Of a stretch of DNA of 64,000 bases, positions 25,932 through 39,191 are shown one piece after another (position 1 is the first letter of the stretch; every line of letters starts with the position of its first letter). The stretch comes from Isoetes taiwanensis (taxonomy: Eukaryota > Streptophyta > Lycopodiopsida > Isoetales > Isoetaceae): contig JAJEKV010000030.1 of NCBI GenBank assembly GCA_021234155.1, positions 17,288,003 through 17,352,002 of the forward strand, read 5' to 3'. The position numbers and the translations under genes were made by a program. The notes under the pieces were generated by a model that worked only from the letters and a program-made list of their open reading frames with translations, had not been told where the DNA came from and did no database searches.

Positions 25932-26342
25932 CTGCAGCCCACGCTCTGCACAGGCATTTACTCCTCCATGTGCACCTATTTTCCTCTTTTTTCTCTGCTG
26001 CTTTGAGCTTCGTTTCTTCCCCTCGGACGAAGATTCGCAACTTATATTCGATTGGCATGCATCTTCAAATGGATTACCAATTTCTTCCCTAAAAAAACTC
26101 TGCGGATCGAAAACGCTTCTGCTTTCGGGATTTTCTCCAGAATCTAGCCTTGAGCAGCGTTGTTCGGGCCCTGAAGATGCATTCGAGGCCATGGATGGGT
26201 CCTCCCTTACTCTATTCTGATGAGAAGAGGATGCATTGAACATGTCATTTGTGGCTCGCCATTCTGCGGATTGATCCAAATATGTAGTCCAACCTGATTC
26301 GGAAACCCCTGTTGCTTGCATCGATTGCTGCTGCAAAGACAT
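25932..26342 (-). CDS. SOB-FIVE-LIKE (SOFL)-type protein, first coding exon
   Basis: A 137-residue exon. The two signature motifs of the SOFL family are visible: ESGWTTYLDQS (residues 15-25, motif A) and EDPSMASNASSGP (47-59, motif B). A basic tract, KKRSSKQQRKKRK (109-121), could act as a nuclear signal. SOFL proteins are small plant proteins linked genetically to cytokinin levels; their biochemistry is unknown. The exon ends at a good donor, ctgcag|gtgggtctgcc (25932/25931). Downstream codons past this donor lose family character, so I end the exon there. The rest of the protein, including the later conserved tail, was not found. M1 starts the frame; M8 is an alternative. No disabling lesion is visible, so the gene may be live if its 3' exon lies in 25210-25920. 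Confidence 0.6.
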
Positions 26343-26904
26343 AGTCGGAAATTTGATACGCTAAGCTGAGCGTAACCCAAGTCTTTCTTTAGCTTGTCAT
26401 CTATGGTAGGCTACAAACACTCCCCGGCAGCCTTTAGTGTAGAAACTGTGCTATCTATAAAAGTATGAGGCATCGGAATAGATAACCCCTGAGTTTGAAC
26501 CACTTTGACAAATTCAAAATTATTTCCGCTGCCTGTGTTGGAATATAAACGCACAGATGAAACGCATTGGGATTCCATTTGATCTGAAGTTCGAAGACGC
26601 AAACTCGGATTTGCCCAATCACATGCAGGCAAAGAAACAGAACTGATCATTGGCTTTTAAAAGAACGCAAACCTGTGGGCATAGCTTTCACCTTCTCAGC
26701 ATCAAAAACTCCATTTTCCTCCATCCCGCATAAATCTTAGTTCCCAAATCTTACTAACCCCAAGAAGCATTCTGCCGGATTGGCCTTGCACCGCCATTGT
26801 AGAGTGAAGCGCCAACGAAGGAAATGCAAACCAAAGCCACGTCATCAAAGATACTCTAAGCAATAAATGTGCAGTACCAAATATTTAATTTCTATAAACC
26901 TTTA
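26343..26904. other. Upstream region of the SOFL-like gene
   Basis: No second gene seen. A minus-strand frame at 26411-26650 has no family resemblance and may be leader sequence of the SOFL-like gene. Confidence 0.4.
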
Positions 26905-27205
26905 TAATAAATGCGGTGCCACCTCACCCCATATTAAATCTGATACAATTTCTTTGCACCTTCTTAAGCTTAAAATTAACGGCCAAGATTTAACTTCCCC
27001 CATATCCGACGGTCCAGGCATGTGGTGCATGCCCCCATGCATGCCCATGCATGCCCCCATGCATGCCCATGCATGCCCCCCATCAGATCTGAGGGCCACA
27101 ATTGCACCACTTCTTTTCCTCAAGAGTGAACGGCCGAGATCAACACCTATATACAACATGCTCATGATGCCCCAGCATGTGATATACGTTTATATATATT
27201 AGTGA
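26905..27205. repeat. Dispersed repeat family B, copy 1
   Basis: gtgccacctcacccc, taacggccaagattta, gacggtcca, then a catgcccccatgcatgccca micro-array, ccatcagatctgagggcca, gaacggccgagatcaa and gatgccccagcatgtgatat, ending in an atatata run. Copy 2 (29690-30065) has the same order of blocks. The two copies are direct repeats flanking AGATTC array 2. Confidence 0.8.
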
Positions 27206-27239
27206 TATATATACAAGTGGTTCTACTATGAGGGACTGC

Positions 27240-29500
27240 ACAAATTCGACGGGAAGCCAATGCAGAGTCATTCAATGAGGATTCGCTAAAGATTCCCCTA
27301 GACTCTTTATGATACTATCAAGATTCCCCTAGATTCTCAAAGAGTCCCTTAGATTCTCTTATGTTCACAAAGATTCTTTTTAGATTCTCCTAGATTTCCA
27401 AACATTATCTCAAGATTTTTTTAGATTCTCCTAGATTCACAAACATTATCTCAAGATTCCTCTAGATTCTATGTAGATTCTCTTATACTATCCAAGATTG
27501 TATGAAGAATCCTCTAAATTTTCTCATATTTCCCTAGATTCTGAGAAATTCTCCTGATATTCTCATAGAATCTCTAAGATTCTCTCGAGATTCTTTAAGA
27601 TTCTACAAAGATTCCCATAGATTCTCCAAAGATTTTATGAACATTCCCTTAATTACCCCTGGATTCTCAAAAATTCTCTTGATATTCACCTAGATTCCCA
27701 AAGATTATCCCAAGACTCATCTAGATTCCCCAAGATTCTATGTAAATCTACTGAATTATCCACGACTTGATGAATCTTCTCCTAGATTCTTTTAGACTAT
27801 ATGAAGATTCTCCTAGATTCTCCAAGATTCCATCATGGTTTCACTAGACTCTCAACGCTTTTAGAAAGATTCCCTTAGATACCCAAAGATTCTCTCGAGA
27901 TTCCTCTAGATTCTCTAAGAGTCTATGAAGATTCCCTTTGACTTTACATGATTCCATAGGATTCCTCTAGATTCTTCAAGAATCTATCTAGATTCTTCAA
28001 GAATCTATCAAGATTCTTCTAGATTCTAAAAAACTTTATGAATATTCTCTAGATTCCCCAAGATTCTATGTAGATCTTCTAGAATCCTATAGATTCTATG
28101 AAGATTCTTCTAGATCCTCTTGGCCCTCCCTTAGATTCCTTAATATTCTACAAAGATTCCCCTAGATTTCCCAAGATTCTATAAAGGTTTCCTAGAATCC
28201 CTAAGATTCTCTTGTGATTCCTCTAGATTCTCTAAGATCCTATGAAGATTGCCCTAGGTTCTTAAAGATTTTATCAAGATTCCATTAGATTCACTTACAT
28301 CTCAAAGATTCTCTCTTGAACCATGTAGATTCTCTTAGATTTCCCAAGGTTCTATAAAGATTCTCCTAGAATACCTAAGATTCCTTTGAGATTCCTCTAG
28401 ATTCTCTAAGATCCTATGAAGATTCCCCTAGATTTTCCAAAATTGCACCAAGATTCTCGTAGATTCCCCAGATTCTAAAAAATTCTATGGAGACTCACTT
28501 AGATTTTATTAAGATTCCTTTAGATTTCTCCAAGATTCTATCTAAATTCCCATATATTCTTAAAGAGTTTATGACAATTTCCTTAGATTCTCGTAGATTT
28601 CCATAGATTCTCTTAAGACTCCCCAAGATTCACTGAGATTCCCAAAGATTATCCCATGATCCCTCTAGGTTCTCTAAGATTCTAGGAAGATTCTCCTAGA
28701 TTCTTCAGGATTCTATGAAGATTCTCTTAGATTCTCTAAGATTTCCAAAAATTTTAGGAAGATTCTCAAAGACTCTCTTGAGTTCCTCTTAGATTCTCTT
28801 GGATTCCCAAAGATTCTCTAGATTCACAAAGATTCTCTTGAGTTCCTCTTAGATTCTCTTGGATTCCCAAAGATTCTCTTAGATTCTTAATGTTCTACAA
28901 AGATTCCCCTAGATTCTTAAGAATCTACAGAGATTCCCCTAGATTTTATTAAGTTTTCCCAGGATTTTCTCCATCTAGATTCCATAGATTCTTAAAGATT
29001 TTATGAAGATTCCTTTAGATTCTCCTAGATTCCCAAAGATTCATTTGAGACTCCCTAGGATTCTATAATATTTCCCTAAATTCCAAAAAAAACCCCAAGT
29101 TTCCTCTAGATTCTCCAAGATATTCTATCAAGGTTCCTCTAGATTATTCTAGATTCTCTGAGATTCCATTAAGATTCATTTAGGTTCTGAAGAAATTTAT
29201 CAAGATTCCCCTAGATTCCCTAAGAAGCACTTGAGATTCCTATAGATTCTCTCGAGATTCCTCTAGTTCCCATAGATTCTATGAAGATTCCCCCAGACTC
29301 CCCAAGATTCCTCTAGGTTCTTAATGATTTTATCAAGATTCCCTTAGATTCCCTTACATTCTCAAAGATGCTCTCTTAGGATTCCCATAGATTCTAAGAT
29401 TCTCATGATATTCATCTGAATTCCCTAAGATTCTATAAAAATTCTCCTAGATTCCCTCAACTTACTATAGATTCCTCGAATCTCGAAGATTCCAAAAAGA
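27240..29500. repeat. AGATTC-based tandem array 2, about 2.3 kb
   Basis: Same degenerate unit as array 1 (agattcccctagattctc, aagattctatgaagattctc). It contains higher-order copies, such as the block around gagttcctcttagattctct repeated at about 28790 and 28840. It is headed by tggttctactatgagggact (as in array 1) and followed by gatcacgttggctgcagctg. It is strongly biased toward GATTC/CTAGATTC on the plus strand, with no coding frame. Confidence 0.9.
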
Positions 29501-29689
29501 TTCTTAGTGTTCGATCACGTTGGCTGCAGCTGCGACAAAATAATGCCAAAGCACCACTCATTGGAAAGCTCCCGACGAGAGGAATCCAATGGCGTGGGTC
29601 CCACCTTCATCCGACCCCTCTGCTGCAAGCTACGTGTCTCTGGAGCCGATTATACTGAAAGAAGCTTCCGAGAAAGTCCACTCATAAAT

Positions 29690-30065
29690 GTTCTGACACC
29701 TCATTATCTTTTTATTAATGAAAGTGCCACCTCACACCTTTAAAAAAAAATCAATTTAATATTAAAAACCAATGGCTAGGATTTATGCTCATCTTTTGAT
29801 CTGACGGCTAAGATTTGCTACACAAAATCCACTTTTTGCCACCTTCCTTGCACCTTCCTAAGAAAAATCAAGGGCTAAGATTTCTCTTCCCCTTTCGATC
29901 CAATGGTCCCAAGATGTGGTGCATGCCCCCATGCATGCCCATGCATGCCCCCCATCAGATCTGAGGGCCATAAATGCGCCACCTCAAGAACGAACGGTCA
30001 AGATCGATATATTATATAAAACGTCCACGATGCCCCAGCATGTGATATACGTGTATATATATTAA
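29690..30065. repeat. Dispersed repeat family B, copy 2
   Basis: Matches 26905-27205 (gtgccacctcacacc, ggtgcatgcccccatgcatg, ccatcagatctgagggccat, gatgccccagcatgtgatat, tatatatatta). It is longer because of extra AAGGGCTAAGATT-type units. Confidence 0.8.
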
Positions 30066-30400
30066 TGATAAGTGTACCAAATGTATATAGAGATTTTGGT
30101 GTCGCCGCTTGGACCGTTCAGATCTGAGATCCGACGGCCCTGGTGGATCCACCTCAATCCATCCCAAGTGTACCAAATGTATATACAGATTTTGGTGTCG
30201 CCTTCTGGACCGTCCAGATCTGAGATCTACGGTCCACGTGGTGACACCTAGTTGTCTACACACAAGGGGTAGTTTAATCCAGATTCATCTCGGCCGTCGA
30301 ATGTGCTGTATCAACGGTCTAAGTTTATCCACATATTTCAAGTGCCATAAATGCCATCTCATGAGGTGGCAATAACATTTAATGCCTTCACCACGTGACA
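30066..30400. repeat. Dispersed repeat family A, copy 2, with internal 96-bp duplication
   Basis: aagtgtaccaaatgtatata followed by agattttggtgtcgcc and ggaccgt(t/c)cagatctgagat occurs twice (about 30070 and 30166). It is then followed by ggccgtcgaatgtgctgtat and a gaggtggcaat tail, as in copies 1 and 3. Confidence 0.75.
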
Positions 30401-31444
30401 TAAAGTCTAGAAAAGGGAAAATACAAGATTAATGTTTCGCACCATATAATAGGTTTCTCTCTCTCTCTCTAAACTTTTAATGTTATTAGACGAAACGTAA
30501 CGTCTACGAAAATTATGCAATAGGCTACACTGCGCCAAAACTTCTATAGGCATTTACTGTATCGCCATAGTTTCGATCCGATTCTGGCGACGACCTCTGC
30601 TTTAATCCGACTTCTGTTGGTTTCGATTATATGGCCGGGTAAATGGATGCCCTCTCCTTCAGTACATTGAACTCATAGACTTATGGTATCACAGCCTGAT
30701 TGGAGGAGTCAGCATTGAATCGACTTGCAATTGTTTTTTCCAGATCTAGAGCTAGGCTGATGCTTGTGATTAAGCTCATAATTTCTTGAATCAGAAGGAC
30801 GTCTGATTATTTCTTGTCGAATCTGCAAGAACAGGGGTTTCGGACTTTCGAGACATGTTTTCTCTCCTACTTTCCAAGTTTTGTGCATACATTAGAGGTC
30901 GAATTGAAAAGGGCTGCGAGTTCAGGATGAGTCAAGATTTTGCTCCAGATAGCTTTGCCGACATCAAATTTGTTCACGTCAAATTTGTTGACGTCCATTT
31001 CTTCGCGACCGGACTGTACATTTGCCGCCATTTGGCCGCTTCTTCAAGCTTTCCCATAGTGCCGCTGCCTTTTTCATGCGAATGCTTTGGAGATTCACTC
31101 CGCTTACCGACTATTGAATCTGGAAGGCATATTTTTTTTTTGAGGGATGCAAATGGGCTTTTTCTTTTTCTTTTGCATGTTTTGCTCTGTAAAAATGAAG
31201 GCACCCAGCGTCTCTGACCAGATAACTCGATTTTGAGCTTCAATAGTAGATGAACCTTTTGATATTTCTTTGTACTAAGCAAATCCCTCCTGCTTTACTT
31301 ATTGAAGATCTGAAGCTCTTTGACGAAGGGAAAATACAGAAGGAGATATATGTCCCCTTAGCTTCCGGGCACCCCTTCTAGACAATTTGCAGGTAAGTGA
31401 TTGCTCTCTCTACCCCTCCAAGGCAAATGATAATCCGTATAGGG
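30401..31444. other. No gene seen
   Basis: Contains a (CT)n microsatellite at about 30456-30470. The 120-codon open frame at 30855-31217 has no motif and I do not call it. Confidence 0.45.
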
Positions 31445-31530
31445 GAATGGCCCGGAGGGCTGTTTTCTGGGCCTGTCAAACAGCCCTCCGCCTGTTTGAC
31501 AGGCCCAGAAAACAGCCCTCCGGGCCATTC
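31445..31530. repeat. Perfect 39-bp inverted repeat with an 8-nt loop
   Basis: The left arm 31445-31483 (starts gaatggcccggagggctgtt) and the right arm 31492-31530 (ends ccctccgggccattc) are exact reverse complements around ccctccgc. The arms are GC-rich in an AT-rich setting. Nearby sequence gives no terminal repeats or target duplication that I can identify. Confidence 0.92.
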
Positions 31531-34500
31531 TCTTAACGTGAAGGCCGGTTAGACAATATTCAGCCCTTGATCGCTGCCACATGGACGGCGTAGATTGTGT
31601 TTGCCCAGAATGTGGACCAGGAGCAGAACGAGTTTCAGAATCTCGACTAGGAAGGACAGAATGTAGACCAACAACAACGGCAGGGGAAATCCACAAGAAG
31701 AATATTTGACACGTGTCACTGTTGTATTGGCGGATAAAGCTGAATGTTGTCTAACCGTCCTTTACGAGATTCGATAAAGATTCCAGCCATCGTTACAACT
31801 TACAAATAATGCAGGTGGACCACTGTAATTAGAAAGTGATGCATGCAAAACAGAGTATTCTGCTTGAAGCCAAGCCCCAAGAACTCTGCCTTACGAGCTT
31901 TCTAGCATGCCATCAATGGCAGATAAGGACCTTGCTGATCACTGCATTGCTCTGTTCCCCCTTTATTGACTCTGGTATCTCACAGGTACACTGATTCTCA
32001 TTTACAAGCTCGATTATGATTAGTTGTGCAGGTGCATATGTGTGGTTGTTTGGTGCTAGCAGACATAATAGCTCTGCCGATTTTGCAACGTTTAGTCTAT
32101 TCTTCCATGCCTTAATATATTTTGCTGTATTACCGTTAGTTATTTTTCCAAATTTTCAATTGCAATCAGTTGGAAGTTTTCGTACTAGAAAACTTGAATA
32201 ATTGTTTTAACTCAACAGGAAAGCTGGACGTTGCTAATAGGGAGCCATTTTTTCCGGCACAAGTCATCCAGTCTTCTTTAAAGCACACTGGTAGCATCTT
32301 CTTCTTTTGGATTTATCCAGAATTGAATTTTTGAGCTATTGTAGCCTCTTTTGTTTCGTATGCTAATTTGACACAGATGTTACCAATTTGGTGTAGAAGC
32401 ACATGCTCTATTTAAGACCAGTTGAAGTTCATGGTCTATCTTACATCTCCTCTGCTGGTACGGTGCTATGTTGTTCAAAATTGTTTCTATCTTATATGAT
32501 GATGCATTCATGGACTAGGAATCCATCGTTTGGCATTTGTGCAACCTTAAATCGATGGCGTTGTAGCATGGGTTCTTGGAGCTCTCTTGGTAAATCATTC
32601 CGAGCAACAAAGTAGTTACTTCTCTTTGCGGTGATCTTTGTGCCCATACGGTGTTTTCTTGGTGCTGTGTTTTTTAGTACTTCGTATTTTTTATTGCTTA
32701 CGGTCGGAAGATATCCATACAGGTCTATGCAACTTTTTGTTGGAAGGGTTTTTGTTGACGAATTTTTCCCTAAAGTATCAAAGAGATTTTATTTTTGCCC
32801 GTTGCAGAGGTATGAATCTTTGCTCCGTCCTTGTGTGTTTTCATTGGATGTCTGGTTTGATTTAGACACCCTCGCTTGAGAAAGTAAATTAAAACATGTA
32901 GCTTCTTGCTTGAGAAATTTGTAGTAGAATGTGGTGTGCTGGTTTGCACTGGTTGAATAGATAGATGCTCTTTTGCCGAAGAAACCATCAGGTTGATTTA
33001 GATACCATGTACCAGCCTGTGTGGGTTTAAATCAATCATGTCGGCAAGATACTCATAAAAGTAGGTTGAATACTATTTCAGGCATTATTGCAGTCTGCTT
33101 TATTTTGTATAACACTTGCACATTACTATCTGTACAAATTGACCATGCTTGATGTCATTACATCATCAAATCGTTTTTTGAAGCACAAACTATGGGTTCC
33201 TTCTAGTAGCAGCGATTTAGATATGGCATCCCTTGCCAATTTCGGGGACTTCGTGCTTATTCCTTTCTGTGTTTCCGGAGGGCTTTTTTGGAATTTTGCT
33301 TCCAACTTCAAATCCTGAGAAAGAAGACGCTGGATCTGCCATTGCGTTATGCGTCCTAGCAGGTTCGCATCTAGAATGATGACATAGTTGCCACTTATCG
33401 GGCTTGCTTTCTTTTTTAAAATGACTCCATTTTTTATTTAGGGTTGGGATTTTGCACAGTGTTACATGCCAATTTACTGTTCATTTTGGTTTTCTTTCTC
33501 GTGAAAGGCATCAATTCTAGTTTGACATTGTGAACAAAGGTAAAGCGACCCAGCCAATTATGTCCTGTTCTGGTGTTTCGTTTTGTTCCGTCCGCCAGAT
33601 GCAAATTCTACAAATGCCTTGCAGATTGGTACAAAAAATTAGGCAGATGTTTATCGGAATGGGGTGCTTGCGGTAGCCACTAGTCTGGCCAAGTTTGATA
33701 TGGTTAGAACTAGCAACCTTTATCATTCAAAGCCTGATCTCATCGCAGCCAAATCCCAGCCAAGCTAAAGTCTTGGCAGTCTCTTCAAGTTGGCCACAAG
33801 GCTGCCAACTATATTTGCCATTATTTTGCAATTTGACATCCTTATTTTACATCTTCAGGAGGAAAACGTCAGATATGGTAGGCTACAAGATTTCCAATCC
33901 GTGTAAGACATTTGTTCAGGAGGTAAAGTAATGCTTTAAAACCATTTTGAAAGGGAGGTATCTTAGGATTTTCTATGCAGGTGAGAACTATGTGTTGTTG
34001 AGCTTCTGGTTTGCAAGTGCAGAGCATAGAACATTAGCATCCCAAACAACAATCATTTGTAAATTGGCAATGTGGCTTAGTGCTTGCCACAATGGGCTAC
34101 ATAATTATAATTTAGCAGTTATATCATTATGAAGAAGTCAATGTTATGGAGTGGTGGCCTAGAATAATATCATATCATTTCATAACATCATTCCTGTGCA
34201 TGATGTCTTGGCAGACCATGCTGCTCTACATCTTCCCGAGGTACAATGGAATCCTTATTTCTCATGTTAATCAGGCGGAAACATGTCCATGATATCAATC
34301 ATTTTGAACTGGCTGGTTTTCTTGACACTGCCCCTTATCAACATACTTCAGGTTTGTTTACTTCCCTTGAAGTTATCCAATAGAAAGTGTTGTTATTTGG
34401 TAATGCCACAACATTTAGAAGTTTTTTTTTTTTTTTGCAGGATTGTCTGGCATTGCTGGCCGATGAACATCACGCAGAATCACCTGTTGAATACTGCCTA

Positions 34501-37500
34501 TGCTGGACTTGCTCAATGTTTGCATCCAATCTCTTCTTGGGCTACGTTTTGGATTTAGAAGCGAATGCTTATTTTCCTGGGCTACTAGACCAACGCTCTG
34601 TTCTTGCGGTCAATTTGTATTTGATTGCCTGCAGAACTGAATAACCTTGCTTATGTTTTGCTGTGGAATATGTACATGCAACAACTCTTGAAGACATGCT
34701 TCTGCTCATTGTATATCCAAGGCCCTAATCTGACTTGCATGACCAACATAGAAAGCAGACCCAATAATAGCAAATAACTTTATCCTGTAGCTCATTTTTG
34801 TGGTCCTATTTTAGACCTGGAATCATGTTTGTTAAAGGCTGTGTTGTTCTTTACAGGGATGCAAAGGATGCAAAGCTGCATTTGATCTTTATTTGAAAAG
34901 GAGATCAGTCCACCCATGTAGCAAAAAGATATCTTTTGTTCTTTGTGCATTATGATCACAACAATTTCTTTCTCATTTTTTCTTTCGTTTCTTAATGTGT
35001 AGTTGGAAATCCTTCTCCAAAAGGCTCGTTCCTTCATCAACGGCAACAACATGAATGATAGAGGGCTTTTGCAGTCCTGAGCAGCATATATGGCTATAAA
35101 AGTCCTCATCTGCTTTGCTGCAGCTGTTGGGAGGCAAAGTACACTGCCAAGTGACCAAGTGATCTTAGGTTTCCTGGGGCGCAGGCAAAAAGATGCTATT
35201 CCTGGTGATTATGTGTTTCTAAGCATGAGGTTTCAGTTCCCATGTACTGTTTTTCTAATAAGCTCATGCTTAATGTCTTAGCAAGTAGCTATTGGTATGC
35301 TGGCCTCATGGCTAAGAGCTTGATTGAAGTCCTGTTCAAACGTTTCGGTTGCCATCATTGTGGAAGGAGGACTGGTGAAAGGTAACATGGCTTTTCTAAA
35401 TACATCGAATTTGTATGAAGTTCTTCTTAAATGAACCTAACTGAAACACAGCTTGTTTGATCATTCCAATTGAAACAAGTGAGCATAGATATCATTCGTC
35501 AATTTTCTTCAATCCTCTCGTATGATATTGCCAGATCCCATGGTTGAAGTGCTTTGATATGGTCATAGAGGATATTGTTACTTTCAATTTATATTTCCAT
35601 TTTTCTTTTGTTTATTATTAACCTTTATATGATCCACGCCTTTATAGCAGTATTTTACTGCTGGTTTTTGGTATAGAATGTTGTCAGAGTCTGTTCTTTC
35701 ATCAGGAAATCATAGTTTCAGGCCTGTGTGATTATGATGTCTTTTTGAGTTAGGACACTCATTTTCATTATGCGGAGAACCTATGCTCGTGATTGGAGAT
35801 GGGTTCAAATGAATTGCAAAGCAGTACTTCAGAATCCAGCCAATTCCAGCAACATAGATACGAACAAAAATATTGACAGTTGTGCAACAAATAGCAATTC
35901 TTAAATAGGGAGGCTGGATAAGCAGGGGGAAATGTTGAAACGGGTTGAAAATGCTGTTGAGGACCACCATCCTTTTCCAATGGAATATATTGGCTAAATT
36001 AATGCTCTCCTCTCAAATTGGTGAAGCCAACTGCATCGATTAAAAAAGGAAACTGGTTGTGAGCTTTATTGTGATTGCTCAAACTGCAGCGGTTGATGGA
36101 ATCACTAGAGTTGGACTTATATGCATATGTTGTGTGGCTTGGTTTATCTGCCATTTTTTCGTGGAATGTGTTGCCATAAAGATGGAAATTGGAGCAGCAT
36201 AGCAGTGTTTGATAGATCGCCAAATCTAAAGATAAGATCCTCTAAAGATCTGCAGCATCTAAATAGGATCTTATGTTAGATCCTTCTATATAAAGAAAAA
36301 AAGGAAATTTCCTGGGGATATAACAGCGCAGTTCTCATCTTTATTAAATTAATATGTTGTTTAGTGTACCTAATATGTTTATGTTCATATCTATTATGGA
36401 TGGCTGCAGATGATATAGAGTGTGGGGGTATTTCTCATCTATATTTGAAATACATTTTGGTATTTACAGAAGGATCTGACTTGGATCTGAAACGATCGGT
36501 CTATTGATAAAACCCAAATTTTAACTTAATCCTTTGATAATTTTGAACTGAGATTAAACATAGTCATAGTTCTGGCCCAAGATGTAATTGGTCTTATTGA
36601 TTTATTCTGTACTGCTTGGACATGTTATTGCCATAAGTACTTTCTTAGTTCATATATCGAATCACAAAAATATAATTAGCCTACTATGTGATTTTGTACG
36701 CCTTTGCACATTTTGCCTTGGGTAATCATGGGTAATTAAAGTGTTTCCTCCTGCATTTCTTACACTTTGAATTTCCAGGTTTAATGCAGTTGATGTGTAC
36801 CATCTTCATTTGCGGCCTCTGATGCCAAAATGTTGCTATAAATGATTCGCGCTCTCTCCCTTTAGCTTCAGCGAGATATTCCAGTACTGGCATTTGCATT
36901 TTGAAACCATATGCAGTATGGTAGTTGATAGTGAAGATCAGTACAATTGCTCGTGAATGGTGGAAACTTGGATGTCCAAATGTTTAGTGGCAAAGTGTTG
37001 CTCATCTTTGTTAAGCATGGTAGCATCACAATGCAGTCTAGCTGGTATAACCGGTATAAGCGTTAGTTGTTGCAGCCCCTCGAACAAAAGCGTTTCATGA
37101 GTTTAGAAAATTTTTGTTCTTTGTCACCCCTTTCTCAAAATATCCTTAAAAAGTGTCAATATGAATAGGTGTCTTTATTCCAGAGTGACTTGGTCCTAGT
37201 CATGGGTCAAGCTGACCCTATGTTTGACCATATTTGGTTAGCTCGTATTATGCCCCATTATTGTCTACACTTGGAATTTAATAAATACATTGGTAGAATC
37301 TTGTTACAACTCCAACTGCCACAATATCATATAAAAAATGTATATACAAATTGTGATAAAAGAAAACCAGAGAACTTTTTGTACCATACTTAATGCGAAC
37401 AATTATGGGTGCATTTGATCACGAGAGTCGACAAATATAGTTATGGTAGTTCTAGAAGTAAAAGTTAAATCGGTCCTGTGCGGGTGGAAGTATTTGAAAT

Positions 37501-38179
37501 ATAACAGTAAATTGGAGTTCAAAGAGTTCAACTTATTTAAATGAAACTCCATTAGAATGTCAGTTGATCCAACTTGCATATAGATTTCAGTTTATCTAGA
37601 GCACAGGGATGTATTCCTTACGAGTAAATCGCTTCTTTTGGGCTTACTATTCGATTTTGTGACATGATATCATTGCCATTGTGCACACAATAAAGTAAAA
37701 AATTCAAAGAAACCACTAAAAAAATATTCACGTGAATAAATTGCTTCTTCTAGGCCGACCGTTCAATTTTACGATATTATGCTATTTTTGCTCCTCCGAC
37801 ATCGACAATGCTTATGGGGTAGCCTGGACCTATGTTTGACCATATTGTTGTCTAGCTTATAATATGCAAATCCTCATTATTGTTTAGACTTGGAATTAAA
37901 AAAACATATTTGTAGAATCTATTAGAACTCCAACTGTCACAATATAATATAAAAATCATATATGCAAATTGCGATAAGACAACCAAAGAAGAGCTTTTGT
38001 ACCACACTTAATGCAAACAATTATGGGTGCATTCGATCTCTGTCAATATGCTCCTCCAAAAATTTGTGAAATGTAGAGAAACGTCCAATCCTCCAACCAT
38101 GAACAGATAGAAAGCCCGTTCTGGATAGGAATTGTGATATCATAGCCAATGGTGGTCAGTTAGAAGATGATTTTAGTGT
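31531..38179. other. Long stretch without a recognisable gene
   Basis: Several splice-like sites and short frames occur; for example, a T-rich tract at 34423-34440 precedes gcag and a frame to 34644. None shows a known domain. I see direct-repeat-like similarity between about 37160-37400 and 37800-38040 (tatgtttgaccatattt..., acttggaattt/a..., caactgccacaatataata-like, ttttgtaccacacttaatgc...aacaattatgggtgcattcgatc), indicating an old duplicate about 640 bp apart. Confidence 0.45.
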
Positions 38180-38345
38180 TTTCCATCATGGATCACTATG
38201 ATAATGGCTTATGTTCAGTAGGAGCAGTTCAAGGAAGGTGTGGAAGCTGTTCAGCTTTTTGCGCAAATACCATTGAAAGACATAGTCTCATGGAATATGT
38301 TGATGTCTACCTATTGCCAGAATGGCCATATACAAAAGGGGTAGG
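38180..38345 (+). pseudogene. Pentatricopeptide-repeat (PPR) protein fragment
   Basis: The frame from 38195 reads MIMAYVQ, a TAG stop, EQFKEGVEAVQLFAQIPLKDIVSWNMLMSTYCQNGHIQKG, then stop. This is roughly one and a half plant PLS-type PPR units: the vvsWn.mi..y.q.g end of one repeat and the start of the next. PPR proteins bind organellar RNA for editing, splicing or stability. Only about 50 residues remain, with two stops, so it is a relic. Confidence 0.75.
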
Positions 38346-39191
38346 CTATTTCAAACATTGGCAGAATGAAGTGTGAACTTCTGGATCATATTGGTTTCTC
38401 CTTATGTTCATGAATGGAACTTGCACGCTTTTTTCATTCTTAGAAACTGTTATGTTTAGTAAGAATTGCCCATTTAAATATTCAATTCAGTTTCTTAAAT
38501 GGGCAAATCTATATATGTGGACTCGGAGAATCTAAAGGAAACTTGATAGAATCTTAGTGAATCTTGGAGGAATCTAAAAGATTCTTAGTGATGCCATGGA
38601 ATTCCCTATGATTTCTCCTTTCCTTTTGATCTAACGGCATTCCAGGTAGGAGCTTGTTTAGAGTTTGACATTCTGGGTAGGAGCTTGTTTAGAGTTTAAC
38701 TTTTGAGCCTTTTCGCATATCAAATTCATGTAATATGTTGGATCTAGAAACTAGAAGATCTAAAGAAATAGATTGACCCATAGTTTGACCAGGTGTTGAT
38801 GGAGAGTTAATCATGAGCGTGAATTTTGGACTTAAAACCTTTATGGTAAAATGTTTTGGAAAAATCTCGATCACAACAAACGCTCGATTTTAACACGATT
38901 CTTTTTGAAATCTTTCTTGCTTGAACTTAAGGGGTAATTTGGCATGTGGTTGTGCCCCATTGGCAACCAACCTCTCAGTGAATAACTATGTCTGCTACGT
39001 CTGTTAATAACTATCAAAGATAGCATAGAGATAGCATTGACAGTGCTGTGCATATTATGAGGACATAGTGCAACTCAATTAAATTCGATTTGACTTCTTC
39101 TAATTTAATTCTTGACACTCGACTTTAGACCTTGATTTATTTAAGCTTGGATTTTGTTCCCAGATGTTCATAGACCATAGTTCATAGACCC

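Noticed and set aside
30855-31217. 120-codon open frame, plus strand
   Set aside because: No family motif; biased, low-complexity hydrophobic end; no supporting splice or promoter context.
34283-34644. Frame after a T-rich tract and cag, possible exon
   Set aside because: The acceptor-like site is good, but the translation has no recognisable domain and no neighbouring exons could be linked.
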